Source of the DNA: Desmodesmus armatus
Lineage: Eukaryota > Chlorophyta > Chlorophyceae > Sphaeropleales > Scenedesmaceae
Assembly: GCA_007449985.2 (NCBI GenBank)
Contig: VIIQ02000189.1
Location: 62,001-126,000 of the forward strand
Direction: 5' to 3'
Length of the DNA: 64,000 nucleotides
A program made the position numbers and the translations under genes. Shown piece by piece: positions 10,219-21,442 of the stretch (position 1 is its first letter; each line of letters starts with the position of its first letter). The notes under the pieces are model-generated. The model worked only from the letters and a program-made list of their open reading frames with translations. It ran no database searches and had not been told where the DNA came from.

Positions 10219-10484
10219 CGATGCCATTGCGCAGGTGACAATCCACGCACAACCTGCAGAGCGGCCTTCCTGACACGTTTATACCAGCAAACAGCACCCC
10301 GAACCTGATGCAGATGGCGCTGTATGCCAAGCATACAGTTCTTTGTTGACCCACAAATGTGCAACGCTGCAACATGGCCGGCAATATTTGTCATCATTCC
10401 TCAGCTACAGTGCGGCAGCCAGTAGCGCTGCAGTACTGAAGCACTAGTTTGGGCCCTGCTGAGCATAACCCACAACACCCGTGT

Positions 10485-12999
10485 TCAGCCTGCCGCACGC
10501 CAGGCCCATTCAAACCGTGGCGCATCCATGGCAGCAACAGCCGCAGCAGCAGCGGGAGTTGGCCCTGAGGATATGCCCACAGGGCCCACACCAACATCCT
10601 CAACGGTCAGCCGCAGCACAATGCTGCCGCTTGTTGGCAGCCCCTTGGCAGCCCAAACCTCATCAAAAGCACCAGGCATGGTCCGAAGTTTGAAGAAGTC
10701 CATTTTGCCATGCACGCCTACAAAACATGGACATGTAGACCTCACCATGGTGTCTATTGTGTCCATGGCATCCACTCCAAGGCACTCCAGGCTCAACGTG
10801 CAGCGACAGTAAGCACCATACGGTAAATTTCTGGCACGCGCTCGCAGTCCAAGTGTGCTGCTGCTTGGGTGGTAGCACAGGAGCATCTGCCACGCAAACC
10901 CTGCCAGCAGGCAGCTGTTTGGAGAAGAGAGATCAACTGGATAGCCCGTGCTGTCTCCTTCCTGTGCTGTCCGCCTGATTGCAGCGACATCCACCTCCCA
11001 CTCGAGCTGTGCACTGCTTCTTGGCTGGATGTCACGCACGGGTAGCAGCCAGCTGGCGGGCCTATCTGCAACACTAAAGCGGACGGCAGAAGCAGGAACA
11101 CCCTCGCAGTACACTTGCCTCAGCGACATCAGCCGCTTTAGCTGGGGCTGCAATCCCTGCAGTAGCTGCTCGCCTGCACTGTCTGCCAGGACTGCTGCTG
11201 ACAGCCAGAACTGCGAAAGGTGCGTGCAGCGCACAAGGGGTGCAAGCTTCTCCACTGCCAGCTTTGTGGGAAACCTTTTCCAGCGGAAATAGCCTGCTTC
11301 TTCCTCCTCGTCAATGTAGGTTTGGGCTGTGAACAGCACAGTGTCCTCCGAGGCAACCTGGAGGTGCGGCGCAACGCATCGGCAGTGCAAAGTTGGCACA
11401 AGTTACCCACAGCTTTCACCACATGTGAAACTGTGCCACAGTGCCACATGTGCCCCAGTGCAGTGCATGTCAGCACGCGTGGCACAGCCTAAGCCAGGCT
11501 CTTCTTCAGAATCTAGTCCAATATTTGCAGCATGCAGGTGAAGTATCATCCTCCCACTGGCCATCATCAAAGATGACTCATCATGATGACCCATCATCAG
11601 TCGGGCGATTTTCCAAATCTACACATGGTGTACTACACTACACGGTGACCGTGTACACCGTGTGACACGGTCTGTTCAATAGATGGTTCAAGCGTCACAG
11701 GGGCAACCTAATCCCTCAGAAACTGTGCTGCACTCTGGGGTTTAGGGTTTAGGGTTCAGGGTTCAGGCACCTTACCTTGAGCTTGTCTGATGCCAGCAGC
11801 ACCTCCATAGCATGCAGGGGCAGGGCCAGCAGGGACCACTGCAGTGAGGTATTGCCTGGGGTCCAAACAGCCTCCAGGTCACCAAACTTGCTGAGCAGCC
11901 CCCGCTCAAACAGTGGCTGCATGCAAACCGGCACTGCCTCCAGACTGAGCAGCCCTTCCAGCACTGCTGACAGTCCATCCGTGGTGTCTGCTGCTGCATG
12001 CAGGACTTCTAGGCATGCTTGGCTGCCTGCTGTCAGCTGCCACATGTCTGCCAGCACTGCTGCCTGCACCTGCTGCTGGGGTTCCAAGTCAGATAGCAGC
12101 TCTGGCCAAGGTTTGACCTGGTACAGCCCTGCAAGCACTGCCATTGCTGCTGGCTCAAAGCTTGCGTCCGGCAGTGTGATGTGGAGCTGTATCTTTGGCT
12201 GCTGACTTGAGCTGCCTGGTTGGCTGCTTTCCTGTGGGCGTGGTTCCGCTTTCGACGCCTGCTGACTTGGGCTGGGTGGCTGGCTGGAGCCCTGTAGCTG
12301 TGGTGATGACTGCGACCTTCGCTGCAACCAAGCCATCAAGAACCTGGGCAAGCACCGAGTGGCGATACTGATGATGCAAGACCAGCACCAGATGATCATT
12401 GAGGCAAACCAACTGCGAGCGATGGCTTGCTGTCTGATGCCTTGCTGCTTTGACTGGCTTGCCCCTTGCTGCTGTGACTGGCTTGCCCCTTGCTGCTGTG
12501 ACTGGCTTGCCCCGGGCGAGCAGCAGCTGCTGCCCTGTGGGTTTGGTGGTGACTGGGACTGCCAGCGCACCTGTGGGGACAAGCACATAGCAGATCATTA
12601 TATTACAAACCACAAATTTGCTGCCTTGCTTGCCCATGCAACGTTTCATAGGTGAACAGTAATTGCCCATGGGTCCTGGCCAGGACTACAGGCAGCAGAT
12701 CTAGTTGCAAACCTTGTTTCAGAGCGTGGTCTACCAGACTGGGCATGCTGACAGCTGCTGATCAGTAAAATAAAACCCGGCATCAGCTGTGCTCTGATCA
12801 AGCTTACCAGTGCCGCCAAGTAGGGGCTGAGCGTCAGGATCTGTGAGTGGCCAGGAAACTGCTGCAGCAGGGCGCCGGTGCTGTCCTGCGCCGTAACGGC
12901 CTTGACGCCCGCATGACGCTGATGATTAGCAAGAACCATGATCTCTGCATCTGATAAGTCCGCCTGCTTCCAAAGGTGTTCAAAGCCTTGGTGCGCCAT
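10485..12999 (-). CDS. BTB/POZ domain protein (large algal family)
   Basis: Three minus-strand exons, 12999-12808, 12570-11776 and 11357-10485, join in phase 0 to about 619 residues. The N-terminus (ADLSDAEIMV, then LLQQFPGHSQILTLSPYL) is the first half of a BTB/POZ fold as found in the expanded chlorophyte BTB family. A low-complexity Gln/Ser/Pro insert of about 140 residues follows, and the BTB fold appears to resume at QLHITLPDASFEPAAMAVLAG. Next come helices typical of the BACK-like region (LSLEAVPVCMQPLFE...LKVASEDTVLFTAQTYIDEE), then CTHLSQFW. The C-terminal 120 residues (YGAYCRCTLSLECLG, FFKLRTMPGAFDEVWAAKG, LRLTVEDVGVGP) match the conserved tail of the same algal family. Members are usually taken as substrate adaptors for cullin-3 ubiquitin ligases; that role is inferred. 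The insert inside BTB may alter dimerisation. Intron 2 contains telomere-type repeats. Confidence 0.8.
11738..11767 (+). repeat. Interstitial telomere-type repeat (TTTAGGG)n
   Basis: About four units occur in a row: GGGTTTAGGGTTTAGGG followed by two TTCAGGG-type variants. This is the plant-type telomere heptamer, here inside the second intron of the BTB gene. Confidence 0.8.
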
Positions 13000-13284
13000 G
13001 CTGATCCGCGAGCAAACGTTCCGGTGGTTTGCTATCGATTGCAGGCTGCATGCGTCAAAACAGCTGAGATACCTTGGCATGAATCTCCTTTCGTTCTGCG
13101 TAAGCACAGAATGACGTCACACACATTTCGAAAATCAAGGGGTGACGTAAGGCGCGGGACAGCAGCAGACAGTGAGAGGATACTCTGAAACAAACAAATC
13201 GACCAACTGTTGCACCCCAGTGCGTCTCCCCACTTTCAGATCTGCAAGGAGCCAGTTGCTGCAGTCTGGGCAAGAGGTGTGTTT

Positions 13285-13308
13285 CCTTGCGGCACAGGTG
13301 CCGCAAGG
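13285..13308. repeat. Perfect 11-bp hairpin
   Basis: CCTTGCGGCAC and GTGCCGCAAGG are separated by AG. It lies about 290 bp upstream of the BTB start codon on that gene's promoter side. Confidence 0.8.
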
Positions 13309-13844
13309 ATATTGCTAGGTACCACTAGGACCGTTAGCTGTTGTCTTGACACCGTGGTGGCACAACATAGTGCACCACCTGCGGCCATTCTTCAGAAACC
13401 TTCCTATAGCATATTGCCGGCTCTGTCGTCACAGGAAGAGGGGTGTGTTTCCGAAACCATGGACTGTCTTGGAGATTGACACCAAAACTGCGTCCAGCAG
13501 CTTCACCACTTTTGCACAGCTTCTGCAGCTGCGACGTTTCACCAACCAAAATGCACACCCACAAGCACTGAGGCATCATGATTGCCAAACACTGTTTGGT
13601 TGAACCATGTGACAAGGGCCAGCGGACAACGCTCTGTGCAGCACAGCTGCTGCAGTCAACATGCGACCAGATCACACAACAGGAGGCCAAAAATCACCAG
13701 CAGCAAAGCACTCACTGCAGTATGCGGCAGCATACACAGCACAGCCCGACACATCTGTTCGTTGAGGAATGTGAACTGCTACTTATCAGCAGTACAGCAC
13801 AACACCGACGAAGTTCAGGGGTTGCAGGGTGCCACCAATGATGC

Positions 13845-13914
13845 CCTGCAGGAAGATTGCTAGTACTACTAGCAATCTTCCTGCAGGCAGCAACGGCTAG
13901 TAGCCGTTGCTGCC
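13845..13914. repeat. Two abutting perfect palindromes
   Basis: The first has 21-nt arms around a single base (13845-13887, core GATTGCTAGTACTACTAGCA). The second has 14-nt arms around one base (13886-13914, GGCAGCAACGGCTA and its complement). They overlap by two bases and could form adjacent cruciforms or, if transcribed, a double hairpin. Confidence 0.9.
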
Positions 13915-14019
13915 TGTCCGTTTGCCAATCCTGCTGCTGCCTGCATAGCCACCTCTGTGCCCTCTACTCAGTGATATACTGCAGGTACTGCAGCTGGCGT
14001 AACACAAGGGCCACAGTGA

Positions 14020-15883
14020 TCACGGCTGCTCTTCCAGCGCTGTTGCCGCCTGCTCCGCCACCTGGGGGTTGCTGTGGCTGAGGTGGAGCCGCAGAATCTG
14101 GCGCCACACGGGCTCATCACCAGGCTCCTGCACAAACACCGATTCAAGATACAGAGTCAACGGCAGCAGCCACATACTTGACATGACGCCCTGCCAATTC
14201 AGCAAGTAGGTTGGCTGCCACACTGTGCAGCCCTGGCGTAAAGGGATTGAGCCATGTCCACAAGCGGAACAGTGTGCGAAGCACAACAGGTACATGCATA
14301 CGCAATCAACACTCAGCCCACTATTTGTGTCAAGGTGCAGTACACGTTGACGTAACAGTACAGGGGACTGCCTACACTGCGTCACCACCCACCTTGCTCG
14401 TCAATGTACCACTGTACCACTGGTTCGCATGCACAGTACAGTCCAAGGGCCCATTGTACTTGAGCCATGTCAGTTGCTGCAGTTGTGTTAGCTGCAACAG
14501 CCCCTCTGTGTTGTACACTGCATTGTCGCAAACCATCAGGTGCAGCGTCCTCAGCCCTGTCAGCTGACTCACAGCCTCAAAGCCCTTCCCAACCAAAGCC
14601 AACGTGAGATTGTGCAGTCCGCTCAGCCCCTGCAGAGGGACCAGCACCTGCACACTGTCCTGTAGACCCCGCAGGCTCAAACTCTGCAAGGCAGGGCAGC
14701 AGCTCACAAGCCGGGTTGCAAAGGCTGTCACAACGCCGCCTGATGTGGACGGCACAAACCCACCCATCGCCAGAGACTGCAGGTGCTGCAGCTGCCTGCC
14801 GTCAGGGAAAATGTGCTGTAAAGCAGCTGCTGGCACCCTGCTATGGTCGATGTGCAGGTGCTGCAGCTTGCTGCTTGCCGTCAGGGCCGATAAGAAAGCT
14901 GCTGGAGCATCGCCCACCCACCACGTTCTGCCACAGAACGCTGGCTGCAAGCGCAGGTGTGTCAGATCCTGCAAGTGCTGCAGCTGGCACAGTAGCTGCA
15001 CAGCCCCTGCTGCAGCACCAGCTATGTTGCAGGACACGTTCAGGTGCTGCAGCCGCGTTTTGCCAGCCAACACAAGGGGCTCAAACTCGGCCGTGCCGAC
15101 TCTCTCAGGGGCCGCTTCCAACACCAGGCGGGTGAGATGCTGTGCGCCCGACAGCATGCTGCTGCCTATGATTACACGCTCATGCAGATATAACCGCAGG
15201 TCAACAAGCCGGGTCAGAGCTTGCAGCGGCTGCAGGTCAGGGCCCCCCTGCTGCGGGCCCTGCATGTTTACCCCAGCAAGTCCCAGGAAGGTAAGCCGTT
15301 GCAGCCCCGACAGCACGTCTGTCTGGAGAGTTAGCCTACTAGGCCACAACTCCTCTTGTTGCGGGATGGCAAGTGCAAGGTACTCCAACCCCGGCAGCAG
15401 GGCCAGTGCTGCTGCCAGCCCCTCCTCCCCATCGAGCAGCCTGCAGTCAAACAGGAGTAGGCGCTTGCAGGGTACCCCAGGCTGCACCACACCCTGCAAC
15501 CCACTGCCTGGCTGCAGCTGCACGAGCATGCCCTGCAGACTGAGGCTGTGCAGCCGCAGGTTGGGAGGCAGCTGCCGCAGTGTGACTGTACAATTGCCAT
15601 GCAGCTCAGATATCATCAATGTCCTGGGAACAGCTGCAAGGTCTGTGCTGTTGACATGCTGCCCATGTCGAGACAGGTACAACAGCAGAGAGTCCGCCTG
15701 ATGCTGCTGAAAGATGTCGGCTGTGATGCTGGTGAGGGCCAGCACAGCTGCCTGGTGCAGCCTGCTGTGGGCGCGCGCTGTGCTGAACAGACTGCGCAGG
15801 TCCCCAGCACAGCACTGCAGCACTGCCAGCAGGCAGGGGTCTGGCAGCTGCAACAGCTGCATGGGTTCTTGGTCAGTTGCCAT
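14020..15883 (-). CDS. F-box-like leucine-rich repeat protein
   Basis: Two minus-strand exons, 15883-14393 and 14127-14020, join in phase to about 532 residues. Near the N-terminus LPDPCLLAVLQCCAGDLRSL...ARAHSRLHQAA has the spacing of an F-box-like motif found at the start of many chlorophyte LRR proteins. The body is an irregular LRR array: repeated LxxLxxLxL stretches such as LTRLVDLRLYL, LQHLQDLTHLRL, LQSLSLRGL, LRTLHLMV and LTQLQQLTWLKY. The short last exon encodes EPVWRQILRLHLSHSNPQ, which is nearly repeated at the end of the paralogue at 23312-23416, confirming the splice. No signal peptide or membrane helix is seen, so a cytosolic or nuclear scaffold is likely; a role as SCF substrate receptor is inference. 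The start at 15883 (MATDQEPMQLLQLPDPCLL) is supported by the matching start in the paralogue. Confidence 0.8.
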
Positions 15884-16042
15884 CCTGCAGCAGTCAGCAA
15901 CACAAACTCACCATCAGCACTGCTTGTCGTGTTGCATGCAGCCGTGCTGCACGCAGGATGCCTCTCAACATAGGGAAGGGAACATCCATAAGTAAAGTGG
16001 GGCACGCAATAGAGTGCTGTACCAAGAAAACAGTTCAAGAGA

Positions 16043-16735
16043 TCAGCTTGATGAAGGGAGGCACCTCTGTGCATGTGATCTGATGTGACAAGATGGCAGG
16101 CTAGCGCGTGAGGCGCCGCCGTATGCTGCAACAGCGAAGCTGACATGCCATGGTGTGGGCAACCCATTCATGCAGTCAGCAAGCCGGAACCTCACCTGTG
16201 AATGATTTTGTGCCAACACAAAGCAGCTGGATGGCTTCGTTGCGCGCTTTGTGTGTGTGGCTCTGCCGCTGCTGTTGCCGAAATGGGTCAGGGTCCACGC
16301 GAGCCTACAGACAGTTGCAGCTTCCATTTCAGACTTGGTGTTGCTTGCCAGGTTTTGCAGCGTCCATACCGGTCTTACTGTGAGGTCACAGTCACGCTCA
16401 ATCTCCTGGCGAGTTTGTTCCAAAGACTTGCAAGTGCTGCTGCCCAACCTGATTGAGAACTGCACCAACGCCACTGCGTCAAGGCATCCAGCTACTTGAA
16501 AAGGGTTACATATCAACAACATATACTTCATAAGCCTTTTGTTTGTCCCTGGTCTCAGCGCGATCGCTGCCCAACGTATGACATCATCGATCGTGTGATC
16601 TACGAGCAGCAGGCTTGATGTCTCGTGGCAAACTGTCGCATGCAAGTCATCTGGTTCATCTTGATTCGCTTCTTTTGCAGTGAAGCACCGTACTTTTGCG
16701 CGTTCCATCTTTTCCAGGCTTGTACGCGCCACCAC
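16043..16735 (-). CDS. Hypothetical open frame, 230 residues, doubtful
   Basis: A continuous minus-strand frame. Its middle (residues about 75-145, containing SLEQTRQEIERDCDLTVRP) has protein-like composition, but there is no recognised domain, no clear start and no spliced partner. It may be part of a gene whose other exons I could not define, or chance. Confidence 0.2.
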   Translation of the reverse strand: MVARTSLEKMERAKVRCFTAKEANQDEPDDLHATVCHETSSLLLVDHTIDDVIRWAAIALRPGTNKRLMKYMLLICNPFQVAGCLDAVALVQFSIRLGSSTCKSLEQTRQEIERDCDLTVRPVWTLQNLASNTKSEMEAATVCRLAWTLTHFGNSSGRATHTKRATKPSSCFVLAQNHSQVRFRLADCMNGLPTPWHVSFAVAAYGGASRASLPSCHIRSHAQRCLPSSS

Positions 16736-17083
16736 CCGGAATGAGCCGCAACTTGAGCTGCACTTCTGCTATGAACATCTAAGCACGCAGCTCCCACGCT
16801 TTTTGAGACCTTCTGACCCATGCTGGTGATGGCAGCACCTGTGTCACACACACAGTACTCTGTTGCTTACAGGCCTATGGACGTGTGAGGACACTGATAC
16901 ACAACTGAATACTAAGTCAAGGTGCGGGTGAATACATGTGTTCCCTCTCGTGTGCTGATGTGGGTGTACAAGTATTGCCTCATGGGCCTTGCAGTTGTCT
17001 GCTCCGACAGCGGTATCAGCGCCGACAGGCCGACTGGACTCTGACGGCCTGCAGCTCAGCATGAGCGCAACACTGCATGCTTT
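16736..17083. other. No feature seen
   Basis: Plain sequence between the doubtful frame and the displaced REXO4 copy. It contains a short repeat of CACGCTTTTTGAGACC/GTGTGA-type words but no supported exon or RNA gene. Confidence 0.3.
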
Positions 17084-17626
17084 GTGGGTATCCTTTCTAC
17101 GGCTTGTGCCTATGGACTGTTGGCTTTAACACAACCAAGCATGGACGTGCCGCAATTCCCACTTGGAACCAAGCACCAACAATGCACCACACTGCACTCG
17201 CCTACTTCACGTTGCACGGTGCCAAAACCATTCCTCTGGCACGGTGCCAGAACCTTATCTCCAGCATGCTGCATGGTGCTGCTGCATCCTGCAGGCATGG
17301 CCTTCTCCCAGAAAGACTGGCAGTCGGCCATCAAGCTGCTGGGAGAGTTGCCGGCTGCGCCTCCATGGAACAGCGATACACCAGCCGCACCACTTGCGAG
17401 CTACGTCTCACAGTCAAACAGGTTGTTGCAGCGCTTGCCAGTAGCCAGGACTATAGGCATCACCACTATGTCACCGGCAGCTTGGAACAAGTTGTTGAAG
17501 AAGCAGGCCATCAAGACACCGGGTGGCATAAAAAAACTGCCCACATCCAACCAGGCGGCGCGCAAGAAACGGGTGGAGAGCTACGGGGCTAAGGCCATAA
17601 CAGACGACCCCATGGCGGACCTGTAG
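17084..17626 (+). pseudogene. Chimeric open frame ending in a copy of the REXO4 last exon
   Basis: This 180-residue intronless frame ends with the same 37 or so residues as REXO4 (from IKTPGGIKKLPTS through VESYGAKAITDDPMADL), including the stop. The upstream part is unrelated to the exonuclease domain; a segment from 17290 (MAFSQKDWQSAIKLLGELP) looks protein-like and follows a CCTGCAG acceptor, so it may be a further exon. None of the REXO4 catalytic residues is present. The likeliest reading is a partial gene duplication; expression as a new chimeric protein cannot be excluded. Confidence 0.45.
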
Positions 17627-17970
17627 CCCATGCTGTTTTAGCAGTGATTTGCCCTTCAGCTTTGCTGAGTTGGTTACTAAGATAGCGCTGCACCCTGCAC
17701 ACGGTGTGACAAGTCCTTAGCGAATGTTGTTGCGTGAGATTGCGGTTTCTGAGGTCGAGCGTTGGACTGGCCCTGTAGCCAGTGGCGAAGGCCAGCACTG
17801 GGGACTCCATAACTGCCAGTGATCTATTGCCATGCTGTGCCAGGGGTTGAGCTGTGTGACACAGCAGTGTTGTAAAAGGAAGGGAGATGGTGACTGAGGC
17901 TCTGAGTTGCATTGTGTGCCACACAGTGGCTCAAGCTGACAGCCAAGATCGTCACTTGGGGATGCGGTAT
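17495..17970 (+). repeat. Segmental duplication of REXO4 3' end plus downstream repeat
   Basis: From about 17500 to 17960 the sequence matches 6215-6340 (last exon) and then 6484-6845 with roughly 90-95 percent identity by eye. The stretch 6341-6483 is skipped. The copy therefore carries coding end, stop and following repeat units, about 11 kb from the source and in the same orientation. Confidence 0.85.
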
Positions 17971-18242
17971 TTGAGGCCCTCAATCATTGAGTGGCGGTGT
18001 ACTTAGGGATGCAGGCTGGAAGCCCACTTGCGCAAAGTGAGGGCGGCTATTGGACCCACTGTGCACGTGTCATGCATCGCATGATGTGCTGTGCTGCGCT
18101 GTGCTGCCATCGCGGCTGTGCAGCCTGTTGCAACATAACAGGATGTCTGAGCGCGTAGAGGGCGTCATCAAACAATCTCAGGGTGCCGTGGCTGACACTA
18201 CCCGGCTGGCATTTCCTGGGCTTCAAATCAAATCAAAGTTAC

Positions 18243-20033
18243 ACCTGTAGCTATGAAACTCAAGAGCTCATGCCAGCCATTCACTGATATCACGGAGATA
18301 GCACAACAACCCAGAAGGAACAACATACTGAGGATCAAAACAGAGAAGCCTGACGCTTTTGTGAGGATGAAAACCAACCCAAAAATCCCCAAGCGTACTA
18401 TCTAAGTGCACGAGATGGACAACCCTCCGAATGGATGCCGGGCAAAAACCTCCGTGGAGGAATATAAAAAACCCTTTGTGGCAATGTGACTGTGGGCTGG
18501 ACCAATTCGGAGGCTCGGCACTAGACGGCTCTCGATACAAACACAAAGCTGTCAAATCAGTCAACTGCCGTCAACGCTCCACTGCTGCTGTTGCTGCAAA
18601 GGACTGTTACTGCTCTCCAGTGATATCAGCTGCAGGCCCAGGTGTTAACGCCATAGAGCTTCCTCCATTGGCCTCGCGCCCTGCAAGGGCGGCTCTTCTA
18701 ATGTCCCAAGCGCGGAGGATGTAGTTGGCCATCAAAGGCTGGTTGAGCAGTTGGCGCCATGGGGCCTGTGTGGGGCTGGCTTGGGCATCTGCAATACAGT
18801 CTGCAATATGTGGCATGCTGCGGGGGATAGAGTAGGCAGGGCACTCCAACAGGAAGTGAGTGGGTGTTTCAGCATGTTGTTTACAGGATGGGCAGAGTTG
18901 CCTTGCATTGCGTGCAGCAGCTGTCTCCCTGTGTCTTGTATGGCTATGGAAGGCATTGAGTGAGAGGGTTTCAAGGCGGAAGTGCATGAACAGTGAAGCG
19001 GCTCTACATGAATCCAGGTGGGGAGTGGTGGTTAGAGTGTGCAGATATGTGCGGAGTTTGGGCCGCCTAGGTGTGAGCTCTCCAATGCCAATGTCTGCCA
19101 TGTACCTGGAGTGCACAGAACCTCCTAGGTTGCGGGGGGGCTGAGTCCAATAAGACCTAAGATAGTTGATTGCACGTGCTTCAACATGTCCCTTAAAATT
19201 TGCCTTACTGACTTCTTTAGGGGTGCTAGTGTCAATGTTGTACTCAGTCAGTAGCCGCTGCATGTTCTGACCCCAAGGGTGGTACTTGCCACTCCATGCA
19301 GTGTGGATCTTGTACAATAGTCGGTCAGTGGGTGTGTTTTCTAGATGATGCCAGTACCTAATGGCAAGTGTGTCGCATGTTACATGCAGAGGAAACAAAC
19401 CCAGCTCTTGTTGCAGGCAGATGTGGGAGGTGTTTGCAGGGCAATGGAAAGCACGTGTGGTCAAACCCATCTGCCAGGAGTCAAGCTTTTTGCGCAAAGA
19501 TTGGATGGGTTGGGCCCACACCTGGGCAGCATAGGTGACCACTGGTTGCACAATAGTGGTTAGTGTCAGTTTGCGCAAGTGGGCAGGGAGCCGCACTTGT
19601 GTGAGTACTTTACGTTGGGCTGCTGCTGCCTTTGTGCCTGACTTCATGCGAGCTTCAAAGTGGTCATCCCAAGTGTTGGTATTGTTGATGGTAACCCCTA
19701 GATATTTGTAGCTGGTGACTTGTGGGATGGTGATGTCTCCCCACTTGTATGTCTGAGCAGAGCTGTCCATCCGTGTAGCTGCAGCAGCACTGCGGCGGGC
19801 ACTTGCACAGCCACCTAGTACCTTCATGATGGCAGTTTTAGATGTGTCAGTGGGGTTGACACTTGCGCGAAGCTGCCATTTTGTCAGTGCTGCTCGTGTA
19901 CTGTCCACCAGCCGTTGCATTGCTTCAGGGGTGGATGTCACCCCAGCCAGATCATCAGCATACAAAAGAGCAGTCAGTTTTGCAGTTGTTTCGCCAGAGC
20001 GCACAGGGACAGGGATTCCCTCGTATCCCTTGT
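18243..20033 (-). mobile_element. 5'-truncated non-LTR (LINE-type) retrotransposon
   Basis: On the minus strand a frame from about 20004 to 18607 encodes the C-terminal half of a LINE reverse transcriptase and its tail. The element begins mid-domain, just upstream of the catalytic YADD box, next to a TAG at about 20033, which is the usual 5' truncation of target-primed insertion. The presumed 3' end is at about 18243, because the last 48 bp (18243-18290) recur alone at 26039-26086 with the same end. No poly-A tail or clear target-site duplication was seen. Confidence 0.85.
18607..20004 (-). pseudogene. Truncated LINE reverse transcriptase ORF2 fragment
   Basis: The 465-residue fragment contains TALLYADDLAGVTSTP (RT motif with the catalytic Asp pair), YKYLGVTI (next RT motif), a thumb/connection region rich in Trp (QVWAQPIQSLRKKLDSWQ), and a C-terminal zinc knuckle CPSCKQHAETPTHFLLEC (C-x2-C-x8-H-x4-C). 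The fingers, first palm motifs and endonuclease are missing, so it cannot be autonomous. The open frame is uninterrupted, implying fairly recent insertion. The order resembles plant and algal L1/RandI-like elements; the clade is not certain. Confidence 0.85.
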
Positions 20034-21442
20034 GCTAGCCTAGCACTAGCTTAGTGCGTGTGTGGCAGCCCACTCAAACATGCACAAGGGGGGGCATGCA
20101 CAAGGGATGGCTTTCCTCCACAGATGTGACCTCCAACCTGTTCCATGAGTTGTATCCCCTGTGCTGTTCCCAGTGCTTTTGCAGTTGCAGTGGTGTGTGA
20201 AACCTCACAACCCGGGGCGGGATCAATGCGCATTGAGCATGCTCAGCACAGGCCCTAGGGTAGTGTTGTTGCCAAGGTGCCAGGAGGCTACCAAACAGTT
20301 TGATGATTTGCCTGTTATATGTAAACGCAATCACAACAAAACATAATTAATAGTGTGAACAGAATGAGCCTGGCCCGGATCGGGTTGGCTGTGCCGCATA
20401 ACGAAGTTCGCATGCTGTGTGGTGTGTATGGCTGGCGCAGCAGTCAGGCTTGTAAGACCGCACCGGCCCGGCCGCAAAGTTGGCAGCTCTGCCAGAAAAT
20501 CTGTTGATGGTCAGTCCACGTTGCAGCACGAGGCGATACCTCAGAGCGCTGCAGAAACTAGGGTCAGTTCTACTGTGCAGTGTAGGCTAGCCAGTTCGGG
20601 ACTGAGCCCGCCCTAGCTGCACCTGCAGGATGCTGCTGTGCCTATTGGTGTGGGCCAGCAGCTGTTTCAGCAGCTGCCAGCACAAGACATGGTGGCTATC
20701 GGTGGCTCACCCTTGTCAAAGACGGCGACCACCGCCTTGCTCGCCCACAGGACTTGCGCCTTATGCTGAGCACTCTGGATGGTATATGCAAGGCGTGTAA
20801 CACTATACTTCCTAAGCTTCCGCACAGCTTGACATGCTTGGAAGGTTGCATGGTCGTCCCTGCTTGTGACCAGCCAGCCAGGCATATGGAAGGTTGCATG
20901 GCCGCTGTCTTTGATTTCTGACCGACTCAGCAGTACCTATGCTTTAAATGGCACCCAACTATAAGGTGGCAGAAACATCTTCGCAGTTGCTCCACCACTG
21001 CAGTGCCGTGCTAGAGGAGTTACAGCTCAGCTGTTGAAGAAATTCAAACGCGGTGCCTGGAAAAACCCAGGCAGACACGGCATGCAAGTTGGGGGGCCGC
21101 AATATCGGTGCTGTTCGACTTAATTCAGTTGTCTGTGCACTGAGGCTTGTGGCTGTGCGGGTTTCAACCTCTCTACTGATCAAGTGTCTCAACTCAACGC
21201 TAAGACAGCCAGGCTGAACCTCTTGGCCACCTGAGGTCAGTGTAAACAACGTGTGCACAGACAGCAACCATACTGTAAAGCTATCGCTTGTCCCCAGCGG
21301 GAAGCACCCCATCCAAGATCAGCAGTCCATAAGCAAGCACTCCTGGCCCAGCAACCCTGTGCAGGCCGCTTTCTTCGATCAAAGATTGTTTCATGACCAT
21401 CAAATAGCCCAGGCAGCTGTGCTGCTGCGTTGTGACTGCAGG
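20034..21442. other. Region upstream of the plus-strand LRR gene
   Basis: No supported exon. CACAAGGG-type duplications occur at 20080-20110 next to the LINE 5' junction (GGGATTCCC, CTAGCCTAGCACTAGC). AT-richer sequence lies at 20310-20360. The last 400 bp should hold the promoter and 5'UTR of the gene starting at 21443. Confidence 0.35.

Larger units (their letters stand above)
8458..10484. other. Intergenic region with small repeats, no gene supported
   Basis: The open frames here are short and lack splice-site support. Contents are an inverted-repeat cluster at 8952-8990, a 167-bp tandem duplication (9887-10218), and otherwise plain sequence. The part next to 10485 is downstream of the BTB gene on the minus strand. 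Confidence 0.5.
13000..14019. other. Region between the BTB and LRR genes
   Basis: No coding exon supported. It holds the BTB gene's presumed promoter (upstream of 12999 on the minus strand) and the downstream flank of the LRR gene. Three perfect palindromes lie here (13285-13308, 13845-13887, 13886-13914). Confidence 0.45.

Noticed and set aside
14604..15701. 365-residue plus-strand open frame
   Set aside because: Antisense shadow of the minus-strand LRR exon, Cys/Ser/Arg-rich and without a domain; the minus frame has F-box-like and LRR motifs.
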